DNA of 9,654 nucleotides from an uncultured Bacteroidota bacterium (GTDB taxonomy: Bacteria > Bacteroidota > Bacteroidia > 2-12-FULL-35-15). Each line of letters starts with the position of its first letter. The stretch's first letter is position 1. The stretch is from contig CAIRRW010000410.1 in assembly GCA_903881065.1 (NCBI GenBank), positions 1-9,654 of the forward strand. The letters run 5' to 3'. The position numbers and the translations under genes are program-made. The notes under the pieces are model-generated. The model saw only the letters and a program-made list of their open reading frames with translations. It ran no database searches and was not told the origin of the DNA. Positions 1 to 5,206 of this stretch are shown here, in pieces.

Positions 1-30
1 ATATTAGTTGTTCTTGTTTTATGTTTTAAA

Positions 31-256
31 ACACTTGTTTATAAAGTATAAACGTCTGTTTATAAAGTTAAAACACTTGTTTATAAAGTATAAACGCTCG
101 GTAATAAAGTATAAACACTTGGTTACAAAGTATAAACACTTGGTTATAAAGTAAAAACACTCGGTTATAAAGTAAATACACTTGGTTATAAAGTAAAAAC
201 ACTTGGTTATAAAGTAAAAACACTTGGTTATAAAGTAAAAACGTTCGGTAATAAAC
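31..256. repeat. 21-bp tandem repeat array, ten full units plus a partial one
   Basis: Ten head-to-tail units of exactly 21 bp run in uninterrupted register from 31 to 240, followed by a 16-bp partial unit at 241-256. The core is acacttggttataaag followed by a five-base A-rich tail. Units at 136, 178, 199 and 220 are identical. Units at 31 and 73 are identical to each other but carry gttt instead of ggtt. Units at 94 and 241 share a diverged start (acg.tcggtaataaa). A very degenerate further unit may lie at 10-30. Divergence is greatest on the left, so recent duplication seems to have happened on the right. The period equals two DNA helical turns, so the A-rich tails fall on one face of the helix. 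There are no spacers, so it is not a CRISPR. Function is unknown. Confidence 0.93.
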
Positions 257-445
257 TTACCACTATTAACTATTATTTCTCCACCAATATTTTAAAGAAC
301 GCCCTGTTTAGTTATTTCTAAACCGTGTGCAAAGGAAAGAAATATACTAACACTTGTTTGGTTTTATACCTTGAAGGCGGTAATGTAGCAAAGAAGTAAA
401 TAATGATTATAAATTGAATATAATCAATATATTGAAGTGATTATA
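257..445. other. Intergenic stretch between repeat array and minus-strand gene
   Basis: No convincing gene lies here. A lone echo of the repeat core (acacttgttt) sits near 350. The right end carries the GATTATA/TATAATC inverted repeats, listed separately, that abut the stop codon of the minus-strand gene. Together with the array, the first 445 bases hold no protein gene I can support. Confidence 0.5.
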
Positions 446-447
446 TT
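405..447. repeat. Three-part inverted repeat with alternative hairpins at the end of the minus-strand gene
   Basis: GATTATA at 405-411, TATAATC at 419-425 and GATTATA at 439-445 can pair in two mutually exclusive ways. The right-hand pairing extends to a perfect 9-bp stem, 417-425 with 439-447, which overlaps the TAA stop of the minus-strand gene. It is made almost entirely of A-T pairs and only a loose T-rich stretch follows on the minus strand. A weak terminator is possible but not established. Confidence 0.35.
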
Positions 448-967
448 AACCAAAAAGCACTAACGGGTTTGAAGCTTTTAGTAGGGCTATTACATCATCA
501 TCCTGCTTTAATCCCAGCTTATCGCGGGACGTGGAACAGTTGGAATATACAGTGCCTGTTGTGATTTCGAGATAACAATGTACATTTTTTAACTGCACAC
601 CTGCATCTTTCAGTTGATATATCTGGGTGGCTCGGGCGGTAATGCCTTTCAATAAAGCATTGGCATCCATCAGCGCATTAGTTTTCAATTGTTCGGGCGA
701 AAAATTGAAAACCAGCAGCAATTTCACTTCCTTCTGCACATGTTGCAGCATTGGTTCCGATTCTAATTTGTAAATAGCTGACAATTTTACACCTCTATTT
801 TTATTTAATGCCTCATACATCCTATAGTCATCGGCAAGCAAATTCATCGATTTGGTGTAATCACTAAAACTCTCATATTTAATATTTCTAATAAAATCGG
901 GCTGGCAAGCATCAATAGTAAAGCGGAATTGGTATTGAACAGGAGGATCAAAAATTACTTTTGCCAT
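446..967 (-). CDS. Hypothetical protein, 173 aa
   Basis: I do not recognise this family. The frame is open from ATG (967-965) to TAA (448-446) and uses GC-rich codons more than the surrounding spacers do, which supports it being a real gene. The product begins MAKVIFDPPVQYQF and has no signal peptide or membrane segment, so it is probably cytoplasmic. The first third is rich in aromatic and acidic residues. A helix-rich middle (about 36-80, NLLADDYRMYEALNK) leads to a hydrophobic strand (VKLLLVFNF, 81-89). A probably helical stretch follows (about 92-125), then a short beta-type region (HCYLEITTGTVYSN, 130-143). The tail has an acidic patch (QDDDV, 155-159) and ends in hydrophobic residues. 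The leader is AT-rich without a Shine-Dalgarno sequence, and I found no perfect TAnnTTTG box upstream. It stands alone, with neighbours on the other strand. Confidence 0.8.
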   Translation of the reverse strand: MAKVIFDPPVQYQFRFTIDACQPDFIRNIKYESFSDYTKSMNLLADDYRMYEALNKNRGVKLSAIYKLESEPMLQHVQKEVKLLLVFNFSPEQLKTNALMDANALLKGITARATQIYQLKDAGVQLKNVHCYLEITTGTVYSNCSTSRDKLGLKQDDDVIALLKASNPLVLFG

Positions 968-1067
968 CGGTGTTTTTATTAATTAAATTAATACCTCGCC
1001 TCGTTATGTCATCTCTTAGTGTAAATGTAATTTCATTATAAGTGCTATTTTAGTTTATTTGTAAAAG

Positions 1068-1091
1068 TTACAGACAATCAATTGTTTGTAA
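1068..1091. other. Intergenic stem-loop
   Basis: Bases 1068-1077 (ttacagacaa) pair with 1082-1091 (ttgtttgtaa) across the four-base loop tcaa. The 10-bp stem has one mismatch that can form a G-T pair. No T run follows on either strand, so it does not look like an intrinsic terminator. It could be a leader structure for the minus-strand gene or a protein-binding site. Nothing in the sequence decides this. Confidence 0.4.
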
Positions 1092-1199
1092 TTGGCGGGT
1101 TTATTGTTTATGTTTCTAATGGGTTAAATTGATAGTTATCTATTAAAGTTTTTTGAAGCAGTTAAACGCAATTCTAAAATTAACTCACTTTAATCCAGA

Positions 1200-1214
1200 T
1201 TCTATTCAATAGAA
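1200..1214. other. 15-bp palindrome followed by a T run
   Basis: TTCTATT at 1200-1206 and AATAGAA at 1208-1214 are perfect inverted arms around one central base. A run of seven T follows at 1218-1224. The one-base centre makes a tight hairpin and the arms are AT-rich. A dimeric regulator site is as likely as a weak terminator, and no plus-strand gene is seen just upstream that would need terminating. Confidence 0.3.
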
Positions 1215-1373
1215 ATATTTTTTTGGGAAACATCAGTATTACTTCCTACCACTAATCATCCTCTTTTTCAGTAGTCATATCATTTTGTTAATTACCTTCG
1301 TCCTTAATTGTAAATCCAAAAGGAATAGTTGCCATTTCGTGATATTAATCAAATAACATTTAAACCAAATTAA

Positions 1374-1404
1374 TTGTATTGTTCCGAAATTTAATGTACC
1401 TTTG
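1374..1404 (+). promoter_or_regulatory. Bacteroidota-type promoter for the 75-aa gene
   Basis: A perfect -7 box, TACCTTTG (TAnnTTTG), lies at 1397-1404. A TTG -33 element at 1374-1376 sits 20 bp upstream, which is normal spacing for primary-sigma promoters of this phylum. The start codon follows 20 bases after the -7 box, so the leader would be very short. Confidence 0.75.
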
Positions 1405-1424
1405 ATGAAATAAAAACAAGAAAA

Positions 1425-1652
1425 ATGGCAAAAATATATCTTGACAGGATGTGCACCGAGAATTTAAAAAAGACTATCTATAAGTATGTTGACGGAAAAT
1501 TAGCCAATACCTTCCTTGGATTAAATTCAGCCGCTTATGATTCGGGAGTTACAAGTAGCGGATTGAGCAGCTATATGAATAATAAAATGAAGAAACCAAA
1601 AAAGATACCTGCAAATACAGAATATAGCTTTAAACTAATGTCACCAAAATAA
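1425..1652 (+). CDS. Small basic hypothetical protein, 75 aa
   Basis: I do not recognise this protein. It starts at the ATG right after the promoter leader (aagaaaa) and ends at TAA 1650-1652. It is strongly basic: by my count 12 lysines and one arginine against five acidic residues, with a lysine cluster MKKPKKIP at 55-62. It has no signal peptide or membrane helix. The middle (about 31-52) is rich in Gly, Ser, Ala and Asn (LGLNSAAYDSGVTSSGLSSY). The charge would suit nucleic-acid or ribosome binding, but that is inference only. The gene is a complete monocistronic unit, with a good promoter just before it and a strong terminator 37 bases after it. That makes a real, well expressed small gene more likely than a chance frame. 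Confidence 0.8.
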   Translation: MAKIYLDRMCTENLKKTIYKYVDGKLANTFLGLNSAAYDSGVTSSGLSSYMNNKMKKPKKIPANTEYSFKLMSPK

Positions 1653-1689
1653 TTGTTATTAATATTAGTATTTAATACTATTACATTAT

Positions 1690-1729
1690 AAAAAAGTCCC
1701 TTCTGAAATTAATCAGAAGGGATTTTTTG
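1690..1729 (+). terminator. Strong intrinsic terminator after the 75-aa gene
   Basis: A perfect 10-bp stem, tcccttctga (1697-1706) with tcagaaggga (1713-1722), closes a six-base loop. The stem is followed by six T (1723-1728) and preceded by six A (1690-1695), which extends the pairing. It is the last element of the small transcription unit. The flanking A and T runs would let it work in both directions. Confidence 0.92.
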
Positions 1730-1884
1730 TTTCTTATTGTTTTTTCCAAAAACATTAGCAAAATGTTAATTTAATAAACACCTTGTTAATAATTATAATA
1801 AACTATCTTGGTTAGCCATGCAACCATTTTATTTCTGATTGCATCTTGTAATAAACTACAATATTATGTATTAACACTTTCACC

Positions 1885-2076
1885 ATGAAAATATCTTTAC
1901 TTATTGCATTAATTATAGTTTGTATTGGTAGCGTTAGTTACTATGAAATTTCAGTAAAAAACGAAGAAAAGCTTAAAAACGAAAGGTTTGTCCGGCTCCT
2001 TAATAATAATATGATGGAGAAATATCCTCAAAAAGGCTACCCAATTGTAAAATTAAGTGATACTGTAAAAAAATAA
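1885..2076 (+). CDS. Small single-pass membrane protein, 63 aa
   Basis: Unrecognised. The product starts MKISLLIALIIVCIG, so residues about 4-21 form a hydrophobic segment after one lysine. The cysteine at 13 follows a valine, so it does not make a proper lipobox; an uncleaved anchor or a plain signal peptide is more likely. The remaining 40 or so residues are polar and charged (SVKNEEKLKNERF), then NNNMMEKYPQKGYP, then a lysine-ending tail, and would lie in the periplasm. The gene stands alone, 150 bases after a terminator, with only an imperfect promoter-like box upstream (tatcttgg near 1804). It is short, but the ATG, the hydrophobic start and the clean stop are consistent with a real small membrane protein. 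Confidence 0.6.
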   Translation: MKISLLIALIIVCIGSVSYYEISVKNEEKLKNERFVRLLNNNMMEKYPQKGYPIVKLSDTVKK

Positions 2077-2136
2077 TTTTTATCGATATCTTAACCTTAG
2101 CTTTTATTTATCAGCAACTACTTTACTAATTAATAG

Positions 2137-2144
2137 TAAATTTG
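2137..2144 (+). promoter_or_regulatory. Candidate -7 promoter box for the 130-aa gene
   Basis: TAAATTTG matches TAnnTTTG exactly and lies 25 bases before the ATG at 2170, much like the spacing at the 75-aa gene. I see no TTG at the expected -33 distance, so the match is only half complete. Confidence 0.45.
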
Positions 2145-2169
2145 CCGTCAATAATTATTCAATGCTAAT

Positions 2170-2562
2170 ATGATAGAACAAACAGAACTTGTAGTTTCGA
2201 AATGGCTTTATAATCCACCTTCCACCCCATTCACCGGTACCGAAAAAATTACCTCAACTATAGAATTTGATGTAATGAGAAAAAGGGTTTCTACAAAAAA
2301 AGGAATTGCCTGTAGATTCTCTTGCATCTTTACGGTTGGTGACAATTCGATACTTAATTATGTGGGTGAAGATTCATACGTTATTGACCTTGAAGACAAA
2401 ATTGACAGGGCCGAATTACAACGGATGATTGAGAATTCCTACTCCAAGTTCACTGAAAAGTTCGAATTAAAAAAGCTTAGTACGGCTCTTGTTAATCATT
2501 CCTTAAAGCCGCTAAATCGATCTTTAATAGACCTCGATGCGCTACTCCCGCTGTTGGAATAA
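2170..2562 (+). CDS. Hypothetical protein, 130 aa, possibly SecB-like fold
   Basis: No family is recognised with confidence. The protein has no signal peptide or membrane segment and is probably cytoplasmic. Residues about 27-75 look like a run of beta strands (TSTIEFDVMRKRV, IACRFSCIFTV, LNYVGEDSYVIDL). A long amphipathic helix follows (about 77-97, RAELQRMIENSYSKFTEKF). A hydrophobic tail (SLIDLDALLPLLE) completes it. Four strands followed by a long helix is the order found in SecB-type export chaperones and their small Bacteroidota relatives. That is a fold-level guess, not a sequence match. Start at 2170: it follows a TAAATTTG box, and no in-frame upstream ATG was preferred. The gene is not tightly linked to its neighbours; the next one has its own promoter. 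Confidence 0.75.
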   Translation: MIEQTELVVSKWLYNPPSTPFTGTEKITSTIEFDVMRKRVSTKKGIACRFSCIFTVGDNSILNYVGEDSYVIDLEDKIDRAELQRMIENSYSKFTEKFELKKLSTALVNHSLKPLNRSLIDLDALLPLLE

Positions 2563-2620
2563 ATAGTAAACTGTTCATATTTTATGTTACAGGTTTATTA
2601 ATAATCAATTAACATATAAC

Positions 2621-2652
2621 TTGGTTGATGGTGAAGAAAATACATAATTTTG
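2621..2652 (+). promoter_or_regulatory. Promoter of the SDR / 5alpha-reductase operon
   Basis: A perfect -7 box, TAATTTTG, is at 2645-2652. A TTG at 2621-2623 lies 21 bp upstream, with a second TTG at 2625-2627. The ATG of the first gene follows about 45 bases later. No other good promoter box is seen in the short gaps between the three genes, so this one probably drives all of them. Confidence 0.7.
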
Positions 2653-2697
2653 ATTTTCATTAATTTTTCACAACCGTAATTAAAATTTAAATACAAT

Positions 2698-3687
2698 ATG
2701 AATAAAACAATAGCAGTTACAGGTGCAAGCGGTCATTTAGGTAATGTAGTTTGCCGTTTACTTTGCGAAAAAGGATATCGAGTAAAAGCATTTCAACATA
2801 CCAATTCCGCCGGCCTTGAAGGTTTACCTATAGAAATTATTAAAGGCGATATCCTTAATAAGGATGATTTGGCAAGACTTATTGATGGATGCGATATTGT
2901 AATTAATAGTGCTGCTATTATCAGTATCAATGGCGACCCTACAGGCATAGTTTTCAAAACAAATACCGAAGGACCTCGGAATGTATTGGAGGTTTCCCGA
3001 AACAAAGGGGTGAAACGTGTAATACATATAAGCAGCGTGCATGCTGTAATGGAAGAACCTCTGTCGGAAGCTTTTGTTGAAAAAAGAACCTACAAAAACC
3101 CATCATGCTTCACCTATGATTACTCCAAAGCACAAGGGGAACAATTTATGCTTAAGGAGTCAGAAAAAAGAAATCCTGAAGTGGTGGTACTTCGCCCAAG
3201 TTGTATTATAGGTCCTTATGATTTTAAACCTTCGGAATTTGGCACTGCACTTATTAAGTTTTACAATCAAAAAATACCTGCTATGCCCGAAGGCGGCTAT
3301 AATTTTATTGATGTGAGAGATGTGGCAGAATCGGTAATTAATGCAATCGATAAAGGTAAGAACGGCGAAGTATACTTGGCAACAGGTAAATATAAAACCA
3401 TGACAGAGATAGCAAATGTTATTCATACAGTTACAGGCAAAAAAACACCTCGAACGATACTTCCTTATCGTTTTTTAAAATCATTGTTACCTTTCATATC
3501 CTTATATAGTAAGATTACTAAAACAAAACCGCAGTTTACCATTGAATCCATAAATGCACTTAAATACGGTCATCCAAATATGGTTAATACAAAGGCTATT
3601 TCTGATTTAGGACATAACTGCAGGCCGTTTGAAGAATCAATCAAAGACTTTTATAACTGGCAGAAAACAAATAATAGAATCAATTAA
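2698..3687 (+). CDS. NAD(P)-dependent extended short-chain dehydrogenase (3beta-HSD / dihydroflavonol reductase-like)
   Basis: A 329-aa cytoplasmic oxidoreductase of the extended SDR (epimerase/dehydratase-like) superfamily. The Rossmann nucleotide motif TGASGHLG is at residues 8-15 (GxxGxxG at 9, 12 and 15). An acidic residue after strand 3 (KGDILN, 49-54) and the NSAA segment (70-73) follow. The catalytic Ser is in HISSVHAV (110-117, Ser112/113), and the Tyr/Lys pair is Y140-D-Y-S-K144. LRPSCIIGPYD (165-175) is the usual substrate-pocket strand. Family members oxidise or reduce hydroxyl/keto groups on steroids, flavonoids or sugars. The DFR/3beta-HSD branch fits best here by motif wording. 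The next gene starts one base after its stop and encodes an SRD5A-type steroid reductase, which favours a hydrophobic polycyclic or isoprenoid substrate. Cofactor preference (NADH or NADPH) and true substrate cannot be read from the sequence. Confidence 0.92.
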   Translation: MNKTIAVTGASGHLGNVVCRLLCEKGYRVKAFQHTNSAGLEGLPIEIIKGDILNKDDLARLIDGCDIVINSAAIISINGDPTGIVFKTNTEGPRNVLEVSRNKGVKRVIHISSVHAVMEEPLSEAFVEKRTYKNPSCFTYDYSKAQGEQFMLKESEKRNPEVVVLRPSCIIGPYDFKPSEFGTALIKFYNQKIPAMPEGGYNFIDVRDVAESVINAIDKGKNGEVYLATGKYKTMTEIANVIHTVTGKKTPRTILPYRFLKSLLPFISLYSKITKTKPQFTIESINALKYGHPNMVNTKAISDLGHNCRPFEESIKDFYNWQKTNNRIN

Positions 3688-3688
3688 T

Positions 3689-4453
3689 ATGAATTTACAA
3701 ACCCTATTTATCATTTCTTATGTCTGGCTTGCTATTGCAATAATAGTGCATATCACCATGTTTTTTGTAACTGCTCCTTTTGGCAGACATACTTCCGAGA
3801 AATGGGGAATGTCTATAAACAACAAAATAGCATGGATAGTTATGGAAGCCCCATCACTACTTATAATGCTGTATTTCCTTTTAAGAGGAACCAATTTGTT
3901 TAATTCATATGTTTGGATATTGTTTGTATTATGGATAATTCATTACATCAACAGAACATTAATTTATCCATTACGAATAAAAGCCACTCCTAAAAAGATG
4001 CCGCTGGCGATAGCTGCAAGTGGTGCTTGTTTTAATCTTGTAAATGCCGGTCTCAATGGGTACTATATTTCAACTTTGGCTCCTGCCGAAAATTACAATG
4101 CCAGTTGGTTAATGAGTCCTTCATTTGTTATTGGAGGTTTGATGTTCATATGCGGATTGATAATTAATTGGAAAGCTGACACTATACTTATCAATCTTAG
4201 AAAACCGGGAGAAATAGGATATAAAATCCCAAAAGGTTTTCTGTTCGACTATATTTCTTCGCCAAATCTTTTTGGAGAAATAATTGAATGGTCAGGCTTT
4301 GCGTTGATGGCATTCAACTTACCTGCTCTTACTTTTATGGTATGGACATTTGCCAATTTAGTGCCGCGTGCTAAAAACCATCACGATTGGTATCTCCAAA
4401 ATTTTGCCGATTATCCAAAGGAAAGAAAGATAGTTTTTCCTTTCCTATTTTAA
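3689..4453 (+). CDS. Steroid 5alpha-reductase (SRD5A) family membrane protein
   Basis: A 254-aa multi-pass membrane enzyme of the 3-oxo-5alpha-steroid 4-dehydrogenase family, which reduces a conjugated enone C=C bond with NADPH. The C-terminal signature is very clear: INWKADTILINLRKPG, YKIPKGFLFDYISSPN, GEIIEW, PRAKNHH.WY and DYPKERK near the end. Family catalytic residues are present: Glu53 (VMEAPS) and Tyr86 in HYINR, plus Asn160, Asp164, Arg171, Asn193, Glu197 and Tyr235. As I recall them, these share numbers with human SRD5A2, also 254 aa. About six or seven hydrophobic helices are visible, starting at residues 5-27. I chose the ATG at 3689 over an in-frame ATG at 3629, because the longer form would overlap the SDR gene by 59 bases and add a polar N-tail absent from the family. 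The start lies one base after the upstream stop, so translation is probably coupled. Substrate (steroid, bile acid, terpenoid or polyprenoid) is not determined. Confidence 0.93.
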   Translation: MNLQTLFIISYVWLAIAIIVHITMFFVTAPFGRHTSEKWGMSINNKIAWIVMEAPSLLIMLYFLLRGTNLFNSYVWILFVLWIIHYINRTLIYPLRIKATPKKMPLAIAASGACFNLVNAGLNGYYISTLAPAENYNASWLMSPSFVIGGLMFICGLIINWKADTILINLRKPGEIGYKIPKGFLFDYISSPNLFGEIIEWSGFALMAFNLPALTFMVWTFANLVPRAKNHHDWYLQNFADYPKERKIVFPFLF

Positions 4454-4477
4454 TTCCGCAACATTTTCGAAGTATTA

Positions 4478-5131
4478 ATGAAACGATTATTCAGTTATTT
4501 TCTTCCTTTACAACTGAAGAGTTACTCTTCTAAAATAAATGGAGAGTTGAATATTAATTTAGTTAACGGAAAAAAAACATTAGATACTTCAAAGAGTAAT
4601 TATTCCTATGGTTCGCTCCAGAAGATACTTCAATTAGGGTTATCTTCAATTGGCTTTAATAACGATATAAAACGAATATTGGTTTTAGGTTTAGGAGGCG
4701 GATCAATTGTTGAAACCATCAGAAAAGATTTCAACTCTAATGCTTTTATTGAATTAGTTGATATAGATTCCGAAATAATCAATATTGCAAAAAATGAATT
4801 TGGAATAAATAAATTCGGGAATATTAATATTGTTAATGCTGATGCATCCGACTATTTAAATAATTTTACAGAAGCCTTTGATTTGATAATAGTTGATGTT
4901 TTTATAATTAATCAGGTTCCTACACAATTTACAGAATCTGTTTTTATCAATCAATTGATACAACATCTTAATTCAAAAGGAATCATTATTTATAATACCA
5001 TGCGCGAAACTATGGCAAGCAAAGTTATTAATCAAATAAAGAACTTATTTGAAAACGCAGGATTAAATGTTAAAATAATGGAAAAGGTAGTATTGTCGAA
5101 TGATTTGATTATTGCAAAGAAAATAGACTGA
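4478..5131 (+). CDS. Spermidine-synthase-like class I SAM-fold protein
   Basis: A 217-aa soluble protein with the Rossmann fold shared by spermidine synthases and class I methyltransferases. Motif I is ILVLGLGGGS (67-76). The acidic end of strand 2 is ELVDID (92-97, Asp95/Asp97). A further nucleotide-contact motif is NADASDYL (120-127), and strand 4 is DLIIVDVF (135-142). The order and wording match spermidine-synthase-like proteins. However, the aminopropyltransferase catalytic stretch, normally Asp-x-x-Asp-Pro after strand 4, reads VDVFIINQVP here. The second Asp and the Pro are missing at their usual places. The N-terminal beta-hairpin region of true synthases is also short. Polyamine synthesis is therefore doubtful, and a methyltransferase or binding role is at least as likely. 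It lies 24 bases after the 5alpha-reductase gene and directly before the operon terminator. Codon use is strongly AT-rich like the neighbours. Confidence 0.8.
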   Translation: MKRLFSYFLPLQLKSYSSKINGELNINLVNGKKTLDTSKSNYSYGSLQKILQLGLSSIGFNNDIKRILVLGLGGGSIVETIRKDFNSNAFIELVDIDSEIINIAKNEFGINKFGNINIVNADASDYLNNFTEAFDLIIVDVFIINQVPTQFTESVFINQLIQHLNSKGIIIYNTMRETMASKVINQIKNLFENAGLNVKIMEKVVLSNDLIIAKKID

Positions 5132-5150
5132 TAAGATAGTTTCTATTCTA

Positions 5151-5190
5151 AAAAAAAGAGGCTATCTCAAATAGAGATAGCCTCTTTTTT
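5151..5190. terminator. Bidirectional intrinsic terminator between convergent genes
   Basis: An 11-bp perfect stem, gaggctatctc (5158-5168) with gagatagcctc (5174-5184), has a five-base loop. Seven A precede it and six T follow it, so it can stop transcription from both sides. It ends the operon on the plus strand and the T9SS cargo gene on the minus strand. Confidence 0.95.
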
Positions 5191-5206
5191 AGTTTCTAAA
5201 TGGTTA

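Larger units (their letters stand above)
968..1424. other. 457-bp intergenic region between divergent genes
   Basis: Both flanking genes read away from this region, so it should hold promoters for each. The plus-strand one is clear and listed separately; no good minus-strand -7 box was found. It also holds a stem-loop at 1068-1091, a 15-bp palindrome followed by a T run at 1200-1224, and a minus-strand micro-frame at 1252-1335 with an internal stop. No conventional gene of useful length is visible. Confidence 0.5.

Noticed and set aside
31..256. CRISPR array
   Set aside because: The units are directly adjacent with no unique spacers, and no cas-like gene is present.
31..256. Plasmid iteron origin
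   Set aside because: The 21-bp period fits, but no replication initiator, DnaA box cluster or partition gene is seen, and the neighbours look chromosomal.
1783..1811. Promoter for the 63-aa gene (TTG at 1783 with tatcttgg at 1804)
   Set aside because: The -7 box has a mismatch in its most conserved part and the leader would be long.
2793..3426. Minus-strand open frames inside the SDR gene
   Set aside because: They lie wholly opposite a gene with intact motifs and their translations look unlike any protein.
3629..3688. Longer N-terminus for the 5alpha-reductase starting at the ATG at 3629
   Set aside because: It would overlap the SDR gene by 59 bases and add a polar 20-residue tail not found in the family; the ATG at 3689 gives the usual 254-residue length.
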